This document shows positions 1 to 10,739 of a DNA stretch of 64,000 nt, piece after piece (positions within the stretch are counted from its first letter, which is position 1; every line of letters begins with the position of its first letter). The position numbers and the translations under genes were made by a program. The stretch comes from Centrapalus pauciflorus (Eukaryota; Streptophyta; Magnoliopsida; Asterales; Asteraceae). Below the pieces are notes generated by a model. The model had not been told where the DNA came from. It did no database searches and saw only the letters and a program-made list of their open reading frames with translations. Location of the stretch: NCBI GenBank assembly GCA_020465985.1, contig JAANYP010006955.1:1-64000 (forward strand), written 5' to 3'.

Positions 1-59
1 TTTAAGAACTTAATTATGAAAACAAGAAATTTAATGAGATTTTTTCAATATTAACCCTA
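1..59. repeat. Terminal fragment of a Mutator-like MITE
   Basis: The run TTTTTTCAATATTAACCCT at about 41-59 matches the right terminus of the complete element at 18126-18525. The left part lies outside the window, so only one end is visible. A diverged relative is at 1672-1866. Confidence 0.5.
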
Positions 60-382
60 CTTTATAAAGTGATATTTAAAATAAACCTTATGATAGTTCA
101 AGTGTTTAACTATAAGCCTACATACCAGGCCTAACTCCCCCGGTATGCACGTCAAAGAACACAAAGGTTTCCCGAATCACTTCTGCTCCATTTAGTTTCC
201 CTGGCTAGTTGAAACAGGGTATGAACAAGGCTAGATTGTACATAGGAAGACAGTTAAGACCTTGCTCTATACAGAAACTTACAACAAACAAACGACTCTA
301 CTAGGTTTTTTGTAAAATTCAAATGTATACATACAGAACCGAAGCTAAGCAGGGCCAGAGAAACCTGCAGAACTAAATACAT

Positions 383-982
383 TCAGCGTGGTTGCTGGAT
401 GCGCTGTGTGTGGACCTTCGGGCTAAGCGGTTTCACTGGCTTTTCTGGATACCTAGCCCTCACCACTGGAGACCTGGGTGATACTTTGGACAAGCTTAAA
501 CTCCTAATCAGTGTCTCAGTCTCCACTTCCAAACCTAGACAGAAAACAATAACAAACCCAAGTCAGACAACTGCAGTGAGCCAGTGGCATTATTTGCATG
601 ACAAGTAACTCTGTGTGCGCACCGACTTACCATTTGTAGGTATTTGCTTGTGAGCAAGTGGGGTATATGTGTTCACTGTTTCTGTTTCTGATGAAAGGAG
701 GAACTGCTCATATTGTGCTTCCATAGATAAGAGATCTTCATCGGTGTCGATAGAATCAGGCAGCATATCAGCAATGTCAACACTGTCAAAATTATCTGCT
801 GTGTTTCCAAAGAATCCACCCTCCCCCTGCTGCTGGCTGAGCCAGTAGTCATGAAACCAAGTTGAAGTTGTCACCAGCTCCCACCATTCTGGGGAGAAAT
901 CCTCAACTTGGCGAACGGCAGCAGGGATGAACAATGGGGCATCTGGATTGAGAGTAGACCGTCGTTGAGTAACCAATGCCAT
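383..982 (-). CDS. ERD15: ERD15-like PAM2-motif stress protein
   Basis: Two coding exons, 982-631 and 534-383, join in frame to give 167 aa. The donor is G|GTAAGT and the acceptor is GTCTAG. The N-terminus (residues 8-21, STLNPDAPLFIPAA) is a PAM2 motif, which in this family binds the MLLE domain of poly(A)-binding protein. It is followed by the family signature VEDFSPEWWELVTTSTWFHDYW. The middle is acidic (DMLPDSIDTDEDLL). The spliced second exon supplies the conserved basic end, with YPEKPVKPLSPK and a final IQQPR, which confirms the splice. ERD15 proteins are small, dehydration-induced modulators of ABA and stress responses. Length fits the family (about 160 aa). The start is the only ATG before the PAM2 motif. 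Confidence 0.93.
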
Positions 983-1671
983 AAGTACTTTCCAAATTCC
1001 AACAGAGCTTTCTCTCTGATTTCGGAAATAGAGAAGTTACCTGGTAAACAAAACCTGATTTAGTTGAATAAAAACCAATCTTATTTATTCAAATGTGCTA
1101 TATCTACAGTTTCATGCTATTTAAAAGCTGTTAAAAAATTGAACAAAAGGGAGTCAACTTAATAGAAATACAAAGACACAAGTTCAAGTCACAAAAGCAT
1201 ATAGAATGTAACGTGTAATGATATCATTTCCTCGCTATCCCTTTTCTCAAATAGCTGACATCACAATTGGACCAACAGCACTCCAATTTTTGATCACACT
1301 CCCTTTGCATAAAGAGATGCCAGTGGATGATTAAGTCTCTAAGCTTTTAGTTAAACTATCATAAGGTTTTTTTAGTGATATTTGAAGGGTGCTTGAAAAA
1401 AACCTTGAAATGATTGTGTATCACACTACCAGTAAAATTCACAAAGCTCAGGTGTTGCCTTACTGGGTTAACTCGATTTACCTCTCCCGTGATGGACTGG
1501 TTGTCGGTATATCAACCTTTTGACCCTATCTAACAATTCATAAAGCCTTAACTAGAAGGCCTGTCTTTGAAGAGCAGAATGCAAGAAATTAATCCAATTC
1601 AAAGAAGAACCAATAGAGCCTATTATAAAAGTTGGTCAAGTTAAAAGAATGCTACAGCCTCAAAAAAATTA

Positions 1672-1866
1672 TGGATCAATATTGAAAAACCTCATAGACT
1701 TTTACGCATTTATCGATTAAGTCACTGAAGTCTTTTCTCATTGTTTAAGTCCTTGGATAACTTATTCAAAACTCTATATATTTGAATTGTTTAGCAGGTC
1801 ATTTGACCAGTAAACAGTGCACGATCTTAATCAATGAAAAAAAAGTTTTTTCAATATTAAACCTTT
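1672..1866. repeat. Diverged Mutator-like MITE relative
   Basis: Both ends resemble the element at 18126-18525: GGATCAATATTGAAAAA on the left and TTTTTCAATATTAAACC on the right, with shared internal ATCGATTAAGTCACTGAA. It is about half the length of that copy, and I see no clear 9-bp target duplication. Confidence 0.55.
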
Positions 1867-2039
1867 CAATGAACTAATTGTTTGAAGTAAAAAATATATA
1901 GTTTCAAACAAGAAAAAACTTCGAAAGGAAATCCAGTGATGAAATTATGTGGGATTTATTCAATACTAAACCAACAATTATCAACTTATGCAAACTCTAG
2001 GCAAAATCTCATCCATTGGACCATTTTGTCTCCAGGATC

Positions 2040-2850
2040 TTAGCTCTTAGGTGTTGATCATGGATCACAATAACGATCAACATATGTAATTAAGCTTGAA
2101 ACCAAATATAACGTCATAAGAATCATAAAAGGTATGTGATCACAGCTCAAGTCCGACGATAGTATCTAAATCATTTAATGTTCAACTTCACGCAAAACTG
2201 TGAAGTGAAATTTGATCTCATGTACGGTAGAAAATATTAAGAAAAAAAATCTTAGGAGTTGTTTCATTGATCATTACAACGATCAAGTCATGGTTTTTAG
2301 CTTTAAATCAATTAGAAGAATATTCGAATCATAGATTTTCGACAATAATTTAACAGAAGTCAGATGAATTCAAGTCAATCAGTCGAACCAGATTGTGAAG
2401 TCAAATTAGCTCTCACATTTATTAAAATTATCAAAATTGTTTGGCGTTGATACATCGATCGTTAGAAAGATCAAGTCTATTTGAAATAAACCAGATGGAG
2501 TCGAAAAAGCTTGATGATCCAAGATCAAAGTCCGATAATTTTTTTCCAGGTCAATCAGTCAACGAAATAGTCTAAATTATTTAAAAATCAATTTTAAGCT
2601 CAAAAGTGTAAAGTCAAACTAGATCTCATATTCAGTACAATCATCAAATCTTAGGTCTCTATCCATCGATTATCACAAAGATGAGGTCTACTTGAAAACA
2701 AACCGATGGAATTAGAAAAGACCTAGATAATCAAAGATCAGTCGATGCTTATCCAACTCAATCAATCAACCGAATCATCCAAATGACAAACACTTAAAAA
2801 CGAAACTAGGATCAGGCTTCTGAATTAGGTCAGAAATTTAAACGAACTCG
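2040..2850. repeat. Degenerate tandem repeat, about 190-210 bp unit
   Basis: About four diverged units follow each other. Each opens with a form of GTTGAT.CATCGATCA...ACGATCAAGTC, continues through AGATCAAAGTCCGATAA and GTGAAGTCAAA, and ends near ATCTTAGG. It lies inside the predicted ERD15 leader intron. Copies are too diverged to be recent. Confidence 0.55.
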
Positions 2851-2925
2851 ACGCCGAATCAAATCAACCGATAAGAGATGAAGGATTCAAAATCAAGTGA
2901 ATAATAAAGAGACAGCAATGTATAC

Positions 2926-3065
2926 CTTTTAGAAATCGAGCAAAAATATCTGAAAGCAAAGAGATACGATCCAGATAATTTCGTGGCAGTCGAAGCGAGA
3001 GTTGGTATTTATAGGAAGATATTCGGATCCCCAACCAGATAGGCTCGGAAACGAAGGAACGTGTA
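2926..3065 (-). promoter_or_regulatory. Probable ERD15 core promoter and leader exon
   Basis: On the minus strand TATAAATA lies at 3013-3006. It is followed by a pyrimidine-containing leader that ends at the donor AAAAG|GTATAC (2926). An ACGTG core (ABRE-like) lies upstream at about 3059-3063, consistent with the dehydration and ABA response known for ERD15. The assignment rests on position and motifs only. Confidence 0.45.
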
Positions 3066-3244
3066 GTCAAGAACCAGCAGTCAGCACAGCAGGCAACGCG
3101 TCTAAAGCACCGTGTTTCGGGCCTCTGAATTGATGGAAGTTGATAGCGATGTCGCATGTTAACGGAGGAGATGATGTGATTTGGTTTTATCCAACGGTGG
3201 AGATTGGTTAAATAATGAAAAGTGAGTTGGGTTGTGGGGTCCAT

Positions 3245-4124
3245 ATTTACGCGACTGATGGAGCCATCTCGTAATAATTCGGGTTCTGCACATGGATCTT
3301 TTTAATAATTAATACTTGTTGAAAAATGAAAACCAAATGATGGCAGCTATGGGTGTTTTTTTAAGCAGAACAAGGTAAAGTTTTTTAAAACACATTCTTT
3401 TACTGAAAATGAAATGAAAAGCATTCTTTTTTCCATAAAATAACTATAAATCAAAATATATTATCAATATTCTAAAATTAAAAAAAAAAAACTGAAAAAG
3501 TTTCCCACAATTAAGTAATTCAAATGTTGCATTAATCAATAAATTTTATAGATAATTATTAGTCATATGAATTGGAGATGGAAACTTATCATACAGCTAC
3601 AAAATTTTGCAAGAAAAAAATTATATGGATAATTGATAAAAAGTTTGATCAAATTTTTTATTTTTAGGATACCGAACAATTTGCATATTTGATATGTTTT
3701 TCCGATTCACTCTTTGTGATTCTACGGTCCACATCTTCAAATTTCAAATTTTAAAGCTAACAGAACCAGCTCATGCCATGAGTCCATGACCCAATCCATA
3801 GACAAACCGTATTGGCTCGTTTTTCATTCTGCAAAGTTCATAACACACATATTTATCAGGGTAGAGATCAACTTTTTCGTTGGTCGGCTGCAGTATTCCA
3901 GAAAATCAATCCATACCAAAACAGCCGTAGTCGCCAATGGGAACCATTTGCATTTTTTTTAGTTTAGGGACAGTTATTATATAGTGATGGATTTAAATGA
4001 CTTCGAAGATACATTTTCTATGGGGAGAGATTGGTTTAGAATGTACAGCATGAGGCTATCAGCTCATGAAGATCTTAAAAGCCTGATAAGCATAACCACT
4101 GATAGTATTACAAGGGTTAATGAT
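3245..4124. other. Intergenic region between ERD15 promoter and SDP1 3' end
   Basis: AT-rich sequence with no supported gene. It contains the upstream region of ERD15 and, near 3960-4124, the probable 3' UTR of the lipase gene on the minus strand. I see no element with recognisable ends. Confidence 0.5.
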
Positions 4125-7100
4125 CTAAGGTACATCTGTGACCTCATGTTCATCAGCTATAAGGCGGCTATGATCCTGCAGGTCACCAATAAAGTCAGGT
4201 ATGTTGACCTGTTCCTCATTACAGATATTGGCATCGCCGTATTCAGAAGCAGAGCTAGCATCCGCCTCCTTTTCTGGACAATCGAGTTGCACACACTCAG
4301 CAACCAAGTCTGAAGGCACGTTGTTAATTTCTGAATCATGGCTCCTATTTGATGGGGTCAAGTCTCCCTTCTTCACAACATTGAACACAATGCCATTATG
4401 GATCATCTCCGGCTGCAGAAGATCACCTTCTGCAACAGTGATGCTGCTTGTATGAAATCTGTTGTTGGTCTGCCTTTGATCGGATTCTACATCCAAGCTT
4501 CTGTCTTGTAGTATTACCCTCGAGTTTTGATGATGTGGCATAATGGTGTTTTGGCAGTCCGTTGTTGTCTTATTAGCTTTGGAATCATAATCTAAGTTTT
4601 GAACAAAGTCGACAAATTGATCAGCTGAAGTGGTCCTCATCAAAGGTCCGCCGGATCTTGTCCAAGAATTCAACTCTGCTGTCTCGGATTCACTATCACT
4701 TCCGTCATGTGCATTGTGGTTTACCCGCAAGTTCCGCCCACCAACAGCAAGTCCTTGGTGGAGAGATGAAGCAACATCTGCTAGGTCTTCCAGTGACCCC
4801 GTTGAGTTCTCTCGTGCCATACAATTCCAAGAAGGAATTCTTTTGGATGCATTAAACCGAACCGTGTTAGCTAAGCCATGAGTGGCTGAAGCTGCTCTCT
4901 CTGCACTCCTTTTAAGTCTACGCATGTGGTTGAGAATTGCAACACACTCATCAAGAACTAGCTCAATCCCACAATTGGCTTTAATGGCTGAAAGTTTCTC
5001 CCAAGTACATCTCCTTCCTTGGTTTACAGCCTTTTGAAGCTCCAAATGAGACGGATTCTGTATGATTTTTGAGTACTGGATAACACAAGTAAAACTGATT
5101 CAGTCAATTAAAAACAGCAAAGGTTTGTTGTCTGGAAACCATCTTCCTATTGTATCTATTTTCAGACTGTTATTTTAATTTGCCAGGAGAGAAGTATATA
5201 TGCACAAAAGAACACTTATATTACATATTCTGTAGTGTAACCCAATCAAAACTAGATATTAAATCGAATATAAACTTCTTGAGATGACTGCTTCCTAAAA
5301 TGTTTATTATCAACTATCTAACATGACAATACGCACCTGAGCTAAGGTAGCAGGCATAACAATAGTCACATCACCCTCCCAATCTTGAGCAAATAGCTTT
5401 GCAAGTCCTCCTAATGGAAAACCAAGTTCCAAGACCTGATTGCATCGGTATTTCACCTCCATCTCGACTAGATGAGCAAGCTATAGATAGAGAATGTTAA
5501 ATATTTCAAAACCATAGAAATTTATTTGAACCATAAAAAATTCAGAAAACCAACATAAATATAGAAAATCGGACATAGATCACATATTGTATCCAATCTA
5601 GCTTTGGCAGATGACCAAATCTGGAACCTTCCTTCACCCAAAATAGATTTTTGACTGTATTGTATCAGCTTGAAACTTGACAGAAACACATTATTCTTTT
5701 TCCAGTATAAACTATAAAGGTCTTTAACAAGTGATTATTAAACATTTCCTAAAAAATTTCAGTTTTCTGTCATCGAAACTAAGGTTATCAACATTTTGGC
5801 AAATGAAAGCATGTATCAAGTTCCATATAACTTCATTGTGCAAGTAACGGGATGGCTAATATACCATTATTTCTAAACATGCCATACACTTCTGAAAAGG
5901 AGAGTTTTGCTAGACAATGGTTACAATATCATTCAGGTTGATGTTCACCATTGATTTGCCATGTCAAATTTTATCCATGGTCCTGAACAATCTTACCAAG
6001 GAAGCTGATCCATCTATATATATATTTGGAGTTGATTGAATCATAAATTCACATGGTGCTTTCAATGTCACTAGCCCGCTACCAGTCATGGAATTACTAG
6101 AAAATGACTTGAATTAATGAAACATACCTTTGCCGCAAAGTTGCCTCCATAAGCTCTCACAAATTCTTTCAGCCTGAGTAGGGGGGAAATATGAGGATTT
6201 GCTTGACTCACAATGAAATGATTTACATTGAAGAGCTCTTTCAATTGCATCATTGGTAAATCTATCTCTAAGCTACCATCCCTCCACCGGCGTGTAGAAC
6301 TGCCATTGGCCTCTTCAGGGCCCCAATGAAACGGTGGATGATATGGAACAATTTCTCCACTTCTATCTTTTGCCATCAGCTCTTGAGCTTCAAAAAGTCC
6401 TGGGAAGGCACAAGAGGCAGTAACTGCACTCCATATAACTACATGAGGTGAAGTCAAGTAGTTGAGACATCTCGGAGGTTCATGCTTCCTTGGGGAGCAT
6501 ACCGTTATCCCAACAACTCGACCAGTCATGTCATAAGCTTCTTGGAATGTAAGGTTATTTGTCAAGTTCCTTAATATCACCTGCAATCGTCTGATGTCAT
6601 GAACTGCTCCTTGTCTCATAACCCTCTTAAAAATATTGAAAATTCCACCCATCTGGTCAAAAAACTGCAAAGAATGCAATGATGAATCCTCAAAAAAGCT
6701 CTGAAGCTCTGGCCAGGACTTAGTAGCAACAACAGCACACATAACCGATCCAACACTAGACCCAGCAATTATACGGGGCAAAAGCTTATGTTCCACTAAT
6801 GTTTTCACCACGCCGATATGGAATGCTCCAAGAGAAGCACCTCCACTCAGAAGCAAAGCTGTCCTTCCAAATGCATGCCGGGTTTCATGCATGAAGGCAA
6901 GCTTCTCCTCCAACAGAAGTTCCTCACAGTCAGAATCACAAACCATTCTCAATTGTGTTGACACCTCGTCTATGTATTCTTTTATGAGCTTCGGCACCTG
7001 ATGTCTCCCCTTATGAAGCTCCGGATTGCACATGTTACCAAGATTTCTAATAAGGTCAGCTCTCATACAAAATATAATCTCTCTTAGACAACCCTCCTGA

Positions 7101-7561
7101 CGACGATGCCTGAGCTCTTGAAGTTTATTCCTCACAAGTTCTTCGTCATAAAGATTGCTCTCATTTATTCTAGGAGTTTCTTTATCTAACATCTTAGCAG
7201 CATGAGCCCATTCCTCATATGTTATTGCAGCCCTCATCATATTCCTCCAGAATTTTCTCTTATATGCCATCTCAGCCCTCAATTTCACATTTGTGCATCG
7301 TTTAAGAAAGAATGCCACTAGTGTCACTAACACTAAAATCCCTTGCGGGTTGTGTGGATGCAACCATGAGATTACAGGCATAACGGTGCCTGATACAAAT
7401 GCCCTAATGTTATGAAAGTAATAAACCAGCAAATGAGCAATATGATGCCGTAGATGAGACATTGACTTGAATAATAGAACTCTGAAAGCAATAGCCCGGC
7501 CAAGGATCGTTGAGGGTCCGATCGCGAACGCATCAACTTTGGCCTCATTACTTATATCCAT
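4125..7561 (-). CDS. SDP1: SDP1-type patatin-domain triacylglycerol lipase
   Basis: Three coding exons (7561-6128, 5480-5337, 5075-4125) join in frame to give 842 aa, close to Arabidopsis SDP1 (about 825 aa). Residues 1-90 contain a hydrophobic segment (GILVLVTLVAFFL). The patatin domain follows: oxyanion-type glycine loop GGASLGAFHIG near 245, nucleophile elbow GSSVG at about 266-270, and the catalytic Asp in RDGSLEIDLP near 426. Exon 2 carries LGFPLGGLAKLFAQDWEGDVTIVMPATLAQ and exon 3 a long low-complexity tail that starts LELQKAVNQGRRCTWEKL, as in the family. SDP1 hydrolyses triacylglycerol on oil bodies and starts reserve mobilisation after germination. Both introns are GT-AG. All catalytic residues are present and I see no lesion. 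Confidence 0.95.
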
Positions 7562-8667
7562 TTAGTAAACAAGAATAATTCTATCCTAATATGTGTTGTA
7601 ATAACAGGGAATATCAAGCCCAACTAATAAAGCTTTTGTAAATCAAATCTTGTTACAGTTGATAGATAGAAATGATCAAATGATATCAAATGCACATCAA
7701 TGAATCATGAATAGCACCCACCGACCACCGTGGTTTTTCAGCTCATGAAAGAAAACAATTCCTCAGATGGTCAGTCAGAAGAACGAATATTGAATGAAGA
7801 GGAACTGTCTAAGCAGCTTTCTATAGCGAAAAACAAACATACCCAAGAAATAAGTTGAAAAGCGTGAAACAGGAAGCCGATGGTGGTAGAACTGAAAAGA
7901 AATCGAGTTGGGGATATAAAAGATGATAGGATGATCAAGATAACAGTACCGTGGCGTCTACGATGAGGTGCAACGTGTCTTCCGTTGATACAATCTTGCA
8001 TTCATAAAAGACCACTCACAATTGGAAAGGGATGATTGCAGATAGAAACAGAGACTTAAAAAACGGATAAGAGGAAGATAGTGGATGAGCATAGACTGTT
8101 GTAGTAACAGATAACGACGGATTGACAAGAGCTGTTGGTTGAAATTATTAGGGTTTTTTTTTTCAGCGGGACTTCTCTGACAGATTTGGGGGGAAAACTG
8201 AAAAGTTGGGAGCAACTTGTGTGCTTGGTTGCTGCTCTCTTCTTTCTTATCCAGACCAAACCAAACCAAAACAAAAAATCAAGAAAAATCAAGAAAATAA
8301 TATCAAGTTTAGTCCCGAGTTTTGCATCCCAATTCCCAAACTTATTTACAGTTTGACACTAGTAAATTAACACAACCTAGATACATATAGGAAAATATAA
8401 AAAAGAGAATATAAAATCTAACGAGAATTCTGGCTCACGAAATGAATTTTAAAAGAATTATAATTTGTTTATAGTGTATATTTAATTTTATAATATAAAT
8501 TATTTTCTATAACTTATATGTTCTTTGATGGCATTACAATTTACATAAATTAATAATTATCTATATATAAGGGTTGGATCGAACTATTAAAAATTTTCTT
8601 TAATTAAAAACCATAAAAAATGACATACAAGCAAAATCATTAAGTCAATGATCATATATGACTCTAA
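7562..8667. other. SDP1 5' flank and probable leader
   Basis: No protein-coding exon is supported here. A donor-like CACG|GTACTG on the minus strand near 7950 suggests a leader exon around 7950-8250 with a 5'-UTR intron before the SDP1 ATG, but I could not fix the acceptor. Beyond about 8360 the sequence is AT-rich filler up to a MITE. Confidence 0.35.
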
Positions 8668-9039
8668 AGAGTGTTTGGATTTGCGTTTGAAAAAGTGTTA
8701 TAGCGTTTTGGAATCTAATAATCAGATAATAGTTGTAACAAAAAATGTTGTTGGAGATGTAGTGTTTGGTTTAGCTTCTGCTGTTTGCTATCATAATTAT
8801 CAAATAATCAGTTTTTAAAGTGTTTGGATTTGCGTTTCAATTTGTAAAATGACCAAATAATCACTTGTTAAACAAATAAACTACATTTTTTAACTTATGA
8901 AAAAATGTGGTAAGATTAACTCTAAACGCAAATAATCACTTATTAACATATGCAATCCAAACACTTTAAACAAATTATTTATGTTATTGTAACGTAATAA
9001 ACTAATAATCTCGTTCATAACGCAAAACCAAACACCATG
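8668..9039. mobile_element. Tourist-like MITE, family I, copy 1
   Basis: A 372-bp element with imperfect terminal inverted repeats, AGAGTGTTTGGATTTGCGTTT on the left and AACGCAAAACCAAACACCATG on the right. It is flanked by TAA on both sides (8665-8667 and 9040-9042), the TWA duplication of PIF/Harbinger elements. No ORF. Copies in the same family are at 17676-18014 and, inverted, 26112-26496. Confidence 0.8.
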
Positions 9040-9182
9040 TAAGTTGTTGTTAGATTAAAAAACGACTAAGACGTGATTCAAAAAAACTAATTATTGATTC
9101 AAATGTATTATTTCAAACCAACAATTTAATGATGTTAAATCTTTGATTATTATTGTTTAGAAATTTCTGTATGGTTCTTACA

Positions 9183-9478
9183 TAGGGGTGAGCTCGGTAC
9201 CGTACCGAACCGGTACCGGTACCGATCCCGAAAATACCGAAACCGAATTATTAATTTTGGAAGAACCGAATACCGAACCGTATAAATTTATATGGTGCCG
9301 GTTCGGTTCCGAATACCGAATTTTAGCTAATTTAAGAACCGAATACCGAACCGAAAGTACCGAATACCGAATTTTAGCTAATTTAAAAACCGAATACCGA
9401 ACCGAATATATTAATTCGGTATCGGTCGGTACCGGTACCGGTTCGGGTTCGAGAAATGGTACCCATCGCTCACCCCTA
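9183..9478. mobile_element. hAT-type MITE with 8-bp target duplication
   Basis: A 296-bp element beginning TAGGGGTGAGC and ending GCTCACCCCTA (perfect 11-bp inverted repeat). It is flanked by the exact 8-bp duplication TTCTTACA at 9175-9182 and 9479-9486. Terminal TAGGG and an 8-bp duplication are hAT hallmarks. The interior is made of variants of ACCGAATACCGAACCG and GGTACCG, so almost the whole element can fold on itself. The reading frame through it is a by-product of the repeats. Confidence 0.9.
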
Positions 9479-9745
9479 TTCTTACATACAATCCCAAATA
9501 TTTAAATCACTAATCCAATTTAAGTACCAAAATCATATATTCTTATTATTGATTCAAATATAATAATTTGGTGATTAAAAAGATGTTGTTATTAAAAACA
9601 ATGAAAAAATGATTTTATTATCGAAGTTGGATTAAATTTTTATATATCATATATTAGACCTAAATATACATAAAAGTATAATAACACAACACAATTCAAA
9701 TTTTAAGTTTGGTTCTTAGAAGTTCCTTAATTAAGTATCTTTTTA

Positions 9746-9749
<4 letters not shown>

Positions 9750-9825
<76 letters not shown>
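9750..9825. repeat. (TA)n microsatellite
   Basis: About 38 uninterrupted TA units, directly abutting the left end of the element at 9826-10678. Confidence 0.97.
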
Positions 9826-9826
<1 letters not shown>

Positions 9827-10021
9827 TTATCAATTGAGAACTTTTGTGCATCGGGGCACCTACTTTTGTGCATCAGATAATCTAACAAGGGTGCACAAAG
9901 GACATTTTGGGAAAATTAAATATATGAAATTAATTAATTTTTAAAAATCATTAAATGATAATTATGAGTTAATTTAGGAATTAAAATCCCACATTAACAA
10001 CATTCCCCATTATCCTCCCTA

Positions 10022-10052
<31 letters not shown>

Positions 10053-10674
10053 CTCTCTCTCTCTCTCTCTCTAATGCTTTTGATTAAGATATGGATTTTA
10101 TGATGAAGAGATGCATTTTGGAAGATATGAATGTTTGTTGGAACGATGAACGATTAATGTTTGAATGAACGATGCATCACGTTAAAATAAGGTGCATTTT
10201 GGATTTTTGATTAAGAGATGCATTTTGGAAGGTACGAATTTTTGTTGGAACGATGAACGATTTATGTTTGAATTAACGATGCATCACATTAAATTAAGGT
10301 TTTTGGATGAACACGTTGATACATCACGTTAAATTAAGGTTTTTGGATGAACGATGCATCACGTTAAATACGAAGTTGATGAACATGAAGATAATGGATG
10401 AAGATGATGAACACAAAGAATGAACAACAACGATGCATCAGAATCTTTATTTTTTTATTTGAGTTTGTATTATAATTGGAAATGTAATAATTAAATGAGG
10501 ATTGCATAATTCCTGTTTTACCCCTCTGCATATTTCATTATGTGCACTTGATGCATAAAACATTCTATTTAATTACCCTTTTGCCATTTGATCTAAACCA
10601 CACATTCTTTTCATCTAAGGGACATTGGAGGTTCTTTTGTGCCTCGATGCACAAAAGTTCTAAATGGAACCTCC

Positions 10675-10678
<4 letters not shown>
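9826..10678. mobile_element. Inverted-repeat element bracketed by (TA)n, type 1
   Basis: The left inverted repeat at 9837-9859 (AGAACTTTTGTGCATCG.GGCAC) is repeated inverted at 10639-10661. The element sits between two long (TA)n tracts. The interior holds a CT tract and several copies of a GATGAACGATGCATCACGTT unit (10130-10440). There is no coding ORF. The superfamily is unclear. Confidence 0.65.
10021..10072. repeat. (CT)n microsatellite
   Basis: CT tract with a short T interruption, inside the (TA)-bracketed element. Confidence 0.95.

Positions 10679-10731
<53 letters not shown>
10679..10731. repeat. (TA)n microsatellite
   Basis: About 26 TA units forming the right bracket of the element at 9826-10678. 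Confidence 0.97.
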
Positions 10732-10732
<1 letters not shown>

Positions 10733-10739
10733 CAAAAGA

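Larger units (their letters stand above)
1040..2925 (-). other. Predicted 5'-UTR intron of ERD15
   Basis: The minus strand has a donor AAAAG|GTATAC at 2926/2925, just downstream of a TATA box, and pyrimidine-rich acceptor candidates near 1020-1045, about 40-60 bases before the ERD15 start codon. A leader intron of about 1.9 kb would join them. The interval holds no convincing ORF. It contains a diverged Mutator-like MITE (1672-1866) and a degenerate tandem repeat (2040-2850). This is an inference from splice signals and needs transcript support. Confidence 0.45.

Noticed and set aside
2864..3244. 126-codon minus-strand ORF
   Set aside because: Covers the putative ERD15 TATA box and leader; composition is not protein-like and no family is recognisable.
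3984..4881. Plus-strand ORFs opposite the SDP1 3' exon
   Set aside because: Antisense shadows of a well supported coding exon.
9188..9505. 105-codon ORF rich in TEYR and EYRT
   Set aside because: Arises from the repeated motif of the hAT MITE; it crosses the element boundary.
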